A stretch of DNA of 64,000 nucleotides from the NCBI RefSeq assembly GCF_923081025.1, contig NZ_CAKLPZ010000001.1, positions 1,950,154 through 2,014,153 of the forward strand, written 5' to 3'. The stretch's first letter is position 1, and every line of letters begins with the position of its first letter. This document shows positions 53,759 to 60,996 of this stretch, one piece after another. A program made the translations under genes and the position numbers. The notes beneath the pieces are model-generated. The model saw nothing but the letters and a program-made list of their open reading frames with translations, was not told the DNA's origin and did not search any database. This DNA comes from Neolewinella maritima (GTDB taxonomy: Bacteria > Bacteroidota > Bacteroidia > Chitinophagales > Saprospiraceae).

Positions 53759-55450
53759 CTAAAGGTCCGTGACGCAGCCCAGGGAGGCGCTGCTGACACA
53801 GTTCGCAAATTTTTTGAGCACGCCGAAAGTGGCCTTCAGGGGAGGAGCGTTCCAGCGCTCACGTCGGGCGTTCAGCGTCTGCTCGTCTACTTCCAGGTTT
53901 AACACATTGCGATCGGCATCAATGTTGATGATATCCCCATCTTCTACCAGAGCGAGCAGACCGCCTACCTGTGCTTCGGGACTGATGTGCCCGACTACGA
54001 AGCCGTGCGTACCCCCACTGAAGCGACCGTCGGTGATCAGGGCCACCTCCTTGCCCAGGCCCTGCCCCATGATCTGACTGGTGGGCTTAAGCATTTCGGG
54101 CATACCGGGACCACCCTTCGGCCCGCAGTAGCGGATCACCACTACATCACCGGCCTGGATCAGCTTTTGTCCAATGGCAGTATTAGCGGCAGCCTCCGAG
54201 TCGAATACCCGGGCCGGGCCCATAAAGTGGGTGCCCTCCTTTCCCGTGATCTTGGCTACGCTACCTTCAGGAGCCAGGTTGCCATAGAGGATTTGTAGGT
54301 GCCCGGTCGCCTTGACGGGCTGGTCGAAGGGAGCAATAATGGACTGCCCCGGGCGCAGACTTTCAGCCTCGATGAGGTTTTCGGCAAGGGTTTTGCCGGT
54401 CACGGTAAGGCAGTCGCCGTGCAGCATACCGCGCTTTAGCAGCTCCTTCATCACCGCGGGTACGCCACCTACGTAGTAGAGGTCTTCCATGACGTACTTC
54501 CCGCTGGGTTTGAGGTCGGCCAGGAAGGGCGTGCGGTCGCCGATGCGCTGAAAGTCGTCGATCGTGAGGTCCACGCCGGCAGTGCGGGCCATGGCCAGCA
54601 GGTGAAGTACGGCATTGGTACTGCCCCCGAGTACGGTGATGGTCACGATGGCATTCTCGAAGGCTTCCTTAGTGAGAATATCGAGCGGCTTAATATCTTT
54701 TTTGAGCAAGTGGAGCATGTATTCTCCCACCCGGGCGGTATCGGCCCGCTTGTCGGGGTGATTGGCGGGGATGCTACTGTTGTATGGCAGGGCCATACCC
54801 ATAGCCTCGATCGCCGTGGCCATCGTATTGGCCGTGTACATGCCGCCGCAGGCTCCGGCTCCGGGACAGGCGTGGCGGATCACCTCCGTGTACTGCTGCT
54901 CCGTGACCTGGCCGGTCTGGAATTTGCCGAGCACTTCGAAGGCGGACACCACATCCAGCTTTTCGTCTTCGTAGCAGCCCGGGCTGATGGTACCGCCGTA
55001 GACCAGGATAGCCGGACGGTTGAGCCGGGCCAGTGCGATCATCGCACCCGGCATGTTCTTGTCGCAGCCGACTACGGTAGCCAGCGCATCGTACCACTGG
55101 GCGCCGGCGACCGTCTCGATACTATCGGCAATCACGTCGCGACTGGGCAGGCTGTACCGCATGCCGTCGGTGCCCATACTGATACCGTCGCTGACTCCGA
55201 TCGTATGGTAGATCAGGCCCAGTAACTCCGATTCGGCATTGATTCCTTGCTTGACCTCCTTCGCCAGATCGTTGAGGTGCATATTGCAGGGGTTGCCCTC
55301 CCAGCCCGTGGATACGATACCGACCTGTGCTTTGTCCATATCGGCATCGGTGAGACCGATACCGTAGAGCATAGCCCGTGCGGCGGGCTGCTCGGGGTTG
55401 TTGGTGACGTTGCGGCTGTACTGATTAAGCGGTCGGAGCATACGCTCCAA
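53759..55450 (-). CDS. ilvD: Dihydroxy-acid dehydratase
   Basis: A 563-residue Fe-S dehydratase that forms 2-keto acids for valine and isoleucine. The iron-sulfur cysteines lie in [21 protein letters not shown] and [17 protein letters not shown]; the C-terminal [19 protein letters not shown] block is typical. Length is normal. It is the first gene of the ilvD-ilvB-ilvN unit. A TACCTTGG element 5 nt before its ATG may be a variant -7 box, as before smc. Confidence 0.98.
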   Translation of the reverse strand: MERMLRPLNQYSRNVTNNPEQPAARAMLYGIGLTDADMDKAQVGIVSTGWEGNPCNMHLNDLAKEVKQGINAESELLGLIYHTIGVSDGISMGTDGMRYSLPSRDVIADSIETVAGAQWYDALATVVGCDKNMPGAMIALARLNRPAILVYGGTISPGCYEDEKLDVVSAFEVLGKFQTGQVTEQQYTEVIRHACPGAGACGGMYTANTMATAIEAMGMALPYNSSIPANHPDKRADTARVGEYMLHLLKKDIKPLDILTKEAFENAIVTITVLGGSTNAVLHLLAMARTAGVDLTIDDFQRIGDRTPFLADLKPSGKYVMEDLYYVGGVPAVMKELLKRGMLHGDCLTVTGKTLAENLIEAESLRPGQSIIAPFDQPVKATGHLQILYGNLAPEGSVAKITGKEGTHFMGPARVFDSEAAANTAIGQKLIQAGDVVVIRYCGPKGGPGMPEMLKPTSQIMGQGLGKEVALITDGRFSGGTHGFVVGHISPEAQVGGLLALVEDGDIINIDADRNVLNLEVDEQTLNARRERWNAPPLKATFGVLKKFANCVSSASLGCVTDL

Positions 55451-55514
55451 GGTACTTAGTCCACGTGCTGTGCATCAAACCGAGATTCGATACATTTACG
55501 ATGTCTGCCCCGGT

Positions 55515-56156
55515 CTAGTAATGCCGTTTGTCAAGGCGAAAGGTCGCCTGTATGCCAAGTTGGAAGCTCGTCAAACTTTGGTCCCCGCCGGTGACCATGA
55601 TGCCATCGGTGGTAGTTTGCTCGAAAGTTGGTATACCACCGAGCGTGTGCCGAACCGCCGCAATGGGCGTCAGCGTAAGCAAGTTGCTGATACCGATGTC
55701 TACGCCGATGCCGCCGCCGACAGTAAACGCCGTGTGACGGTCCTGATCGGTGAACTGATGGCTACTAATTCCCGGACTGAGCTGCATAAAAAAGCCCTTC
55801 TGCAACTGCGGACCCTGCTTACCGAAGGTAGGACAATTACAGTCCGTGGACAGATCGAACAGGTAAATATTTGTCTTAAACTGAGCTCCTAATTCATTGC
55901 TGGCGGGTGTCGAGCCAGACAGCTGTCGCGCATAGTAGACCGTGGGCTGAAATTCTATACGGCGCTTAGGAAGGCGAAACCAGTAGTGCAGGGCGGCCTC
56001 CACGCTGTTGTCGTAGCGCAATCGATCGGTACCCAGATCCGCTCCCGGCCAGTCTAGCAGTCGCGCATCGTTGAAGTTGTAATAGGCAGTTGCACCGAAC
56101 TGAGCCATCAGACTACAGCTACACACAACTAACAAACTGACGAATAACTGGCGCAT
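55515..56156 (-). CDS. Outer-membrane beta-barrel-like protein
   Basis: A 213-residue exported protein. The signal peptide MRQLFVSLLVVCSCSLMAQ is followed by strand-rich segments such as AALHYWFRLPKRRIEFQPTVYY and a C-terminal ...LGIQATFRLDKRHY, typical of small eight-stranded barrels. CNCPTFG is an unusual external loop. The ATG at 56156 is chosen because it opens a clean signal peptide; an earlier start at 56258 would add 34 atypical residues. The function is unknown. Confidence 0.78.
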   Translation of the reverse strand: MRQLFVSLLVVCSCSLMAQFGATAYYNFNDARLLDWPGADLGTDRLRYDNSVEAALHYWFRLPKRRIEFQPTVYYARQLSGSTPASNELGAQFKTNIYLFDLSTDCNCPTFGKQGPQLQKGFFMQLSPGISSHQFTDQDRHTAFTVGGGIGVDIGISNLLTLTPIAAVRHTLGGIPTFEQTTTDGIMVTGGDQSLTSFQLGIQATFRLDKRHY

Positions 56157-56227
56157 CTCGGGGACTTTGAAGTACAACGCGTCAACGCATAAGGTGGCCC
56201 AAAAAGTACCGCTGTTCGGTATAGGTA

Positions 56228-56247
56228 CCGCACCTGCGACCGCGGTC
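56228..56247 (+). repeat. Weak copy of the 20-nt motif, intergenic
   Basis: CCGCACCTGCGACCGCGGTC lies in the divergent gap between the beta-barrel gene and the phosphatase gene; it contains the palindrome GACCGCGGTC. Confidence 0.4.
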
Positions 56248-56338
56248 GCAGAAATCAAGTCTAAACAGTCTTAACACGTCGGATACAACCGCTTGGTGCG
56301 TAGGGAGTTAACTTTAGGACTACTTAATCAACGACCAC

Positions 56339-57421
56339 GTGCTGCCTCTCCTAGCTTCCCTTGCCCTGGCCCTGAGCGCCGATACGCTACCGCTCCCCGA
56401 CGGACCATACCTGTTCTACGAGGACGACGGCGTAGTAGCCCGCTGGGTCGATACCGAACAGCGTACGGCGGATGAACTAGTATACACACCGGAAAACTAT
56501 GCGGCACTTCCCCGTTTCACCTCCTTCAGACCGGAGCTGGTGGATGTAAGCCGTGCGTTCGAGCAGCAGTCCATCATGCACTATGAGGGTATAGACAAGG
56601 TGATTGCGCTCAGCGATATTCACGGTCAGTTCGATACCGGTCGTGAGCTGCTGCTGGCCAATGGCGTTATCAATACTGCAAATGACTGGTCGTTCGGAAC
56701 CGGTCACCTGGTGGTGGTGGGCGACATATTCGACCGCGGTGACCAGGTGACCGAAACACTCTGGCTCATCCACAATCTACAGGTACAGGCCGAGCGCGCG
56801 GGCGGGATGGTACACTTCCTGCTCGGCAATCACGAGACCATGGTGCTGGAGGGCGACGACCGCTACCTCCATAAGAAGTACCGGGTGACCACTAGCCTGA
56901 TGGGCAAGTTCTACCGGGAGCTCTACGGACCTAACACCTACCTGGGTCGCTGGCTACGGAGCCTGCCGCTGGCCGTGGAGATCGACAAGACGGTGTTCAT
57001 TCACGGTGGGCTGAGCCGGCAAATGGTGCGCGAAGTCAGCAGTATCACCAAGCTCAACGAACTCTACCATACCTACCTCATCGACGCCGACGATATGGAT
57101 GACGTAGTCAGCGGCAGCAACCGCATGGACCTGCTGCACGGTCGGCTGGGGCCCCTCTGGTACCGGGGCTACTTCACTAAGGGGACCTTTTCGGCGCGCG
57201 ATCTGGGGTATGTACTCCGAAAGCTGGATGCCAAGCGCATCGTAGTGGGGCATACGAGCTTTACCGCTATACAGGGGTTCTACGATAACCGGGTGATCGC
57301 GGTAGATTCCAGCATCAAATTCGGCAGTGCGGGCGAGGTGCTAATCCTGGATCAGGGCACACCTTACCGGGGCACCCTCAAAGGATTGCGGATCCCGCTG
57401 ATCACCGCCGGCACGAAATAG
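56339..57421 (+). CDS. Exported PPP-type metallophosphatase (Shewanella-like phosphatase family)
   Basis: A 360-residue metallophosphoesterase. The phosphatase motifs are in order: ALSDIHGQFD, VVGDIFDRGDQ, FLLGNHE, VFIHGG and VVGHTSF, as in Shewanella-like protein phosphatases. The GTG start gives a hydrophobic leader (LPLLASLALALSA), so it is probably periplasmic. The box TAACTTTA at 56309-56316 lies 22 nt upstream and is one mismatch from TAnnTTTG. The stop codon is immediately followed by the ATG of the kinase-like gene, suggesting a joint function. Confidence 0.9.
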   Translation: MLPLLASLALALSADTLPLPDGPYLFYEDDGVVARWVDTEQRTADELVYTPENYAALPRFTSFRPELVDVSRAFEQQSIMHYEGIDKVIALSDIHGQFDTGRELLLANGVINTANDWSFGTGHLVVVGDIFDRGDQVTETLWLIHNLQVQAERAGGMVHFLLGNHETMVLEGDDRYLHKKYRVTTSLMGKFYRELYGPNTYLGRWLRSLPLAVEIDKTVFIHGGLSRQMVREVSSITKLNELYHTYLIDADDMDDVVSGSNRMDLLHGRLGPLWYRGYFTKGTFSARDLGYVLRKLDAKRIVVGHTSFTAIQGFYDNRVIAVDSSIKFGSAGEVLILDQGTPYRGTLKGLRIPLITAGTK

Positions 57422-58399
57422 ATGCGTCGGTGGTGGGTCATACTGATTGCCTTCGCTGCCGCTATCAACAGCACGAACGCGCAGTCCTCGCTATTTGACT
57501 GGCTGAGCAGCACGCAGGATACCGTAGCGCTGAACCTGCACACCGACTGGAAGCAACTTCTGCGCCACAAATCCGACAAGGCCTATCAGTCGCTTCTTCT
57601 GGAGGTCGATGTACACACCCTCCCCGGCCGCATCCGGACGCGGGGCAACATCAGATTAGAGGTCTGCCGGCTCCCCTCCCTACGGATCAAGCTGGATAAG
57701 GAAGCACTCGGGGCAGCCGGCTATACGGATTCCCTCAATGACTTAAAGCTGGTCCTGCAGTGCTCCGACGGGACTATGGGGCAGAGCTACCTGCGTCGGG
57801 AACAGTTGGTTTACGATCTGCACGCTCTACTGAGTACGTACCATCACCGCACCGTGCCCGTGCGGATCACCGTACCCGACGAGGACATACTTCGCGGCTT
57901 TCTAATCGAAACGGAGGAGCAACTCGAAGCGCGTTACAGCGCCCGCCTTGTCGAATCCGAGCAGATCAGCACCCGGGGACTGGACAAGGCCGCCTACGTC
58001 AATATGTGTCTGTTCAACTACCTGGTGTTGAATACGGACTGGAACGTCTTCAATCGCCATAACGTAGAATTTCTGAGCATCAACGGGACGAATCAACTGA
58101 TACCGATCCCCTACGACTTCGACTACGCTGGCTTCGTAGGTACTAGCTATGCAGTGCCTAATGAAGTACACAGACTGAGATCGGTGTACCAGCCACGGTT
58201 CTTGGGACGTCACATCACCGCGGACGAGCTACTGGCCGGTGCCCAGGTTTTCATTGACCGGGAACAACAGGTGCGGGAGCTCGTCGATACGTATCCCGAA
58301 GTTCTGCGTAGCCAGCGCAGGCGGCTGCGTAGACGCGTGAACGACTTCTATAAAGTCCTGCACGACGAACGTCAACTGATCGGTCTGCTGCCGCGCTAG
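57422..58399 (+). CDS. CotH-like kinase-fold protein, probably exported
   Basis: A 325-residue protein with a signal peptide (about 1-20, NAQ) and a domain resembling CotH-type atypical protein kinases. The order RIRTRGNIRLEVCRLPSLRIKLDKE, LKLVLQC with YLRREQLVYDLHALL, GFLIETEEQLEARY, VLNTDWNVFNRHN and IPIPYDFDYAGFV recalls the nucleotide- and metal-binding parts of CotH. In Bacillus CotH phosphorylates spore coat proteins on serine. The kinase assignment here is by pattern only. It shares an exact stop/start junction with the phosphatase gene. Confidence 0.68.
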   Translation: MRRWWVILIAFAAAINSTNAQSSLFDWLSSTQDTVALNLHTDWKQLLRHKSDKAYQSLLLEVDVHTLPGRIRTRGNIRLEVCRLPSLRIKLDKEALGAAGYTDSLNDLKLVLQCSDGTMGQSYLRREQLVYDLHALLSTYHHRTVPVRITVPDEDILRGFLIETEEQLEARYSARLVESEQISTRGLDKAAYVNMCLFNYLVLNTDWNVFNRHNVEFLSINGTNQLIPIPYDFDYAGFVGTSYAVPNEVHRLRSVYQPRFLGRHITADELLAGAQVFIDREQQVRELVDTYPEVLRSQRRRLRRRVNDFYKVLHDERQLIGLLPR

Positions 58400-58405
58400 A
58401 CGGGC

Positions 58406-59065
58406 CTACTGCTGGAAGGCGTATTCGACCAGGTTGGCCCCCATCTGCAGGGCGGCCGCGCGGATCTCCGGTGTGTCGTTGTGCACCGCCTGATCTTCCC
58501 AGCCATCACCGAGGTCGCTACTGACGCTGTAGAAGACAACCAGTCGGTCCTGCCATAAGATGCCGTAGCCCTGGGCCGGATCGCCGTCGTGCTCGTGGAT
58601 CTTGGGTAGGCCATTCTTGAACCCGTAGGTCTGGTGGTACACCGGATGATCGAAGGGCAGCTCCACCAGGCGGGTCTCGGGGAAGACCTGCTCCAGCGCT
58701 ACGCGGACGTAGGGGTCCATGCCGTAGTTATCGTCGATGTGCAGAAAGCCCCCGCCGGTGAGGTAGTTGCGCAGGTTCTCGGCCTCGGCCGCGGAGAAAA
58801 CCACGTTGCCGTGTCCGGTCATATGTACCCAGGGGTAGTTGTACAGTTCGGCGCTACCTACTTCGACCGTACCGTAGTCCGGATCCAGTTGCGTGCCCAG
58901 GGCGCGGTTGCAGAAGCGGGCCAGGTTCGGCAGTGCGGTGGGATTGGCGTACCAGTCGCCGCCGCCGTTATACTTAAGTAAGCCCAGGCGGAGGGTCTCG
59001 GCGGGAGGGCTGGTGGCCGAGCTACCAAACAGGGAAACCAACAGCAGGAGAAGAAACATGCGCAT
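58406..59065 (-). CDS. DUF4159-domain exported protein
   Basis: A 219-residue protein with a short signal peptide. The body LRLGLLKYNGGGDWYANPTALPNLARFCNR, then YNYPWVHMTGHGNVVFS, LTGGGFLHIDDNYG and FYSVSSDLGDGWED match DUF4159, which has a flavodoxin-like/glutamine-amidotransferase-like core and is found in Bacteroidota gliding or aerotolerance gene contexts. The function is not established. It converges with the CotH-like gene (6-nt gap). Confidence 0.88.
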   Translation of the reverse strand: MRMFLLLLLVSLFGSSATSPPAETLRLGLLKYNGGGDWYANPTALPNLARFCNRALGTQLDPDYGTVEVGSAELYNYPWVHMTGHGNVVFSAAEAENLRNYLTGGGFLHIDDNYGMDPYVRVALEQVFPETRLVELPFDHPVYHQTYGFKNGLPKIHEHDGDPAQGYGILWQDRLVVFYSVSSDLGDGWEDQAVHNDTPEIRAAALQMGANLVEYAFQQ

Positions 59066-59100
59066 ACTAACCTAACGCCGAAAGTAGTCCCCTGGATTAT

Positions 59101-59799
59101 CTACCAGGCGGCAGATTCCAGCGTGTGTACGGCAGTAATGGCGGCGGTCTCGGTACGCAGTCGGTGCGGACCCAGGCTAGCAAATACAAAACCGGCCGCA
59201 CTGGCCTGTGCTGCTTCGGCCGGGCTGAAGCCTCCCTCCGGCCCGATGGCTACAGTTAGTTCGTCGGCGGGTCGCAGCAGGTCGCGGAGTAGCTCAGACT
59301 GATCATCGCCCAGATAGGCCAGGAAGCGGTCCCCCCGGGCCGCTGCAATAGCTTCGGCATACGGGACTAGTTCGCCGAGCTCGGGCAGCCAGCTCTTCAG
59401 GCTTTGCTTCATGGCGGATTCCAGCACTCGTTCGAGCCGGTCGGTACGCAGGCGGCTACGCTCGGAGTGTTCGGTACGGATGGGCTGGATGCGGTCGATA
59501 CCGATCTCAGTGGCTTTTTCCAGTATCCACTCGAAGCGATCGATGTTCTTGGTCGGAGCCACCAATAGGGTAAGTCGGTGGGCAGTACGCCGGGCTTCTT
59601 GCCGGAGCAGGCGGACGTCCAGCATACAGCTCCGCTTATCGATCTGGGTGATTTCGCCCTGATACCAGCCGCCCGTTCCGTCGACCAGATCGAGTACGTC
59701 GCCGCTTCGCTTGCGGAGTACGCGGGCGGCATGCTGAGCCTCTTCGGGGCGCAGCGCGTGGGTACCTACGGTAAGGGTGGGATCGTAAAAAAGCTGCAC
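59101..59799 (-). CDS. rsmE: 16S rRNA (uracil-1498 N3) methyltransferase
   Basis: A 232-residue SPOUT-fold methyltransferase of RsmE type. The N-terminal PUA-like part has LFYDPTLTVGTHALRPEEAQHAARVLR, and the SPOUT knot has the SAM motifs LTVAIGPEGGFSPAEAA and FASLGPHRLRTETAAITA. The GTG at 59799 gives the family length and N terminus and lies 5 nt after the stop of the nifU-type gene. A start farther upstream would run through that gene in another frame. Confidence 0.96.
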   Translation of the reverse strand: MQLFYDPTLTVGTHALRPEEAQHAARVLRKRSGDVLDLVDGTGGWYQGEITQIDKRSCMLDVRLLRQEARRTAHRLTLLVAPTKNIDRFEWILEKATEIGIDRIQPIRTEHSERSRLRTDRLERVLESAMKQSLKSWLPELGELVPYAEAIAAARGDRFLAYLGDDQSELLRDLLRPADELTVAIGPEGGFSPAEAAQASAAGFVFASLGPHRLRTETAAITAVHTLESAAW

Positions 59800-59804
59800 C
59801 TCGG

Positions 59805-60053
59805 CTAGTTCACCGCTACGACGCCATTGATCTGGGGCAGGCGACTCTTGAGGGTCTGTTCTACGCCGGCCTTCATGGTCATGGCGGTCATGGAGCAGCC
59901 GTTGCAGGCGCCGAGCCACTTGATCTGCACGATCTGCTCGTCGCTCACGTTGAGCACCTCGATGTTGCCGCCATCGATGGCCAGGTGGGGGCGTACTTCG
60001 TCCAGGGCGGCATCTACGCGCGAGATCAGATCCTGTCGTTCGGCTACGGTCAT
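59805..60053 (-). CDS. NifU C-terminal domain (Nfu-type) iron-sulfur protein
   Basis: An 82-residue iron-sulfur scaffold or carrier. The conserved LDEVRPHLAIDGGNIEVL and the CxxC in GACNGCSMT identify the NifU C-terminal/Nfu domain, which binds a [4Fe-4S] cluster between two monomers. The ATG at 60053 is preferred over a TTG at 60086, because a -7 promoter box (TACCTTTG) overlaps the extra codons. It is cotranscribed with rsmE. Confidence 0.93.
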   Translation of the reverse strand: MTVAERQDLISRVDAALDEVRPHLAIDGGNIEVLNVSDEQIVQIKWLGACNGCSMTAMTMKAGVEQTLKSRLPQINGVVAVN

Positions 60054-60074
60054 CGGTGGTTCGTCTTTGGGAAC

Positions 60075-60082
60075 AAAGGTAA
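60075..60082 (-). promoter_or_regulatory. -7 promoter box of the nifU-type gene
   Basis: On the minus strand TACCTTTG matches TAnnTTTG exactly and lies 21 nt before the ATG at 60053. It argues against initiation at the TTG at 60086. Confidence 0.55.
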
Positions 60083-60110
60083 ACAATTCAGCAGGGGTGC
60101 TTGGTTCACG

Positions 60111-60130
60111 GGCGCGGACGCCGGTGCGGG
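60111..60130 (-). repeat. Weak copy of the 20-nt motif, intergenic
   Basis: The minus strand reads CCGCACCGGCGTCCGCGCCC, in the divergent gap between the nifU-type and GLPGLI genes. Confidence 0.4.
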
Positions 60131-60204
60131 GTATGTGAATAAATAGTTAATAAAACATTTCCTGCACGTCCTTATGCCACGCTTTTGCATCCAGCTAGTA
60201 TATT

Positions 60205-60216
60205 ACGGTATACCGT
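60205..60216. promoter_or_regulatory. Palindrome ACGGTATACCGT before the GLPGLI operon
   Basis: A perfect 12-bp palindrome in an AT-rich tract, 13 nt before the ATG at 60229. Its symmetry and place suit a dimeric repressor site, or it could be an mRNA 5' hairpin; no regulator gene is seen nearby. Confidence 0.4.
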
Positions 60217-60228
60217 TATATATTTCCT

Positions 60229-60969
60229 ATGCCCCATTTATCACTCATTACCCTTCTCTTATTGTGTTGCACCTGCGTACGCGCCCAGATCAGCGCCGGT
60301 ACGATCGACTACCTGGAACACCGGGAGTTTGAGGTGTGGGACGGTATGAGCATCGAGCAGAAGAAGCGGGTAGAGAAGATGAAGACCGAGGGGGTCTTCG
60401 ACCAGACCGGCCGACTGACCTTCAACGAACAAGCCTTCAGCTACCAGCAACTGCCCAAAGCGCCCGATACGGATAACCGCCGGGGCTGGTGGGGGGCGGA
60501 TACGGAGAACCCGGATGTCTACTACACCAGCGTGGTCGATAGCACCGTAACGGATCAGCGGCGGATCATGGACCGCAGCTTTATCATGGAAGATGAGTGG
60601 CTGGTCCCGGAGTGGGAGATACCCGCTAATCAGCAGCTGAACATGGCCTATACCCTGCCCAGCAAGCTGGCCTTCACCGTATCGCCGGAGGGGGATACCC
60701 TGACGGCCTACTTTACGGAGACGATCCCCCTGGGGATCGGTCCGCGTGGCTACGGTGGCCTACCCGGCGCCATCGTCTACCTCAAGGTGGAGAACGAAGG
60801 AGTATACACCGAGTACACCATGACCACCATGCAGCCTAATCCCACGGAGCTGGAACTCGAAAAGCCCACCGAAGGCGATACGATCAGCCGCGAACGCTTC
60901 GAAAAGATCGCCGCCAAGCGCAAGGAAGCGATGGAGCGGCGACGGCGTGGCTGGCAACGCAATTATTAA
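60229..60969 (+). CDS. GLPGLI-family exported protein
   Basis: A 246-residue protein with a signal peptide (ends VRAQ) and the diagnostic segment GPRGYGGLPGAIVYLKVENEG. GLPGLI proteins are restricted to Bacteroidota, of unknown function, and regularly precede a TonB-dependent or OMP_b-brl_3-type receptor, as here (27 nt to the next gene). The C-terminal part is charged and helical (RFEKIAAKRKEAMERRRRG). Confidence 0.92.
   Translation: MPHLSLITLLLLCCTCVRAQISAGTIDYLEHREFEVWDGMSIEQKKRVEKMKTEGVFDQTGRLTFNEQAFSYQQLPKAPDTDNRRGWWGADTENPDVYYTSVVDSTVTDQRRIMDRSFIMEDEWLVPEWEIPANQQLNMAYTLPSKLAFTVSPEGDTLTAYFTETIPLGIGPRGYGGLPGAIVYLKVENEGVYTEYTMTTMQPNPTELELEKPTEGDTISRERFEKIAAKRKEAMERRRRGWQRNY
60268..60287 (+). 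repeat. Copy of 20-nt motif (GLPGLI signal peptide)
   Basis: TGCACCTGCGTACGCGCCCA encodes CTCVRA, 40 nt from the start; it differs from the 13375 copy at one base. Confidence 0.7.
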
Positions 60970-60996
60970 TCGCCCTACTTTCCTACTACCCTGGCT

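Noticed and set aside
59800..59919. N-terminal extension of RsmE
   Set aside because: The extra 40 residues are Arg/His/Pro-rich and lie in an alternative frame of the nifU-type gene; the GTG at 59799 fits the family.
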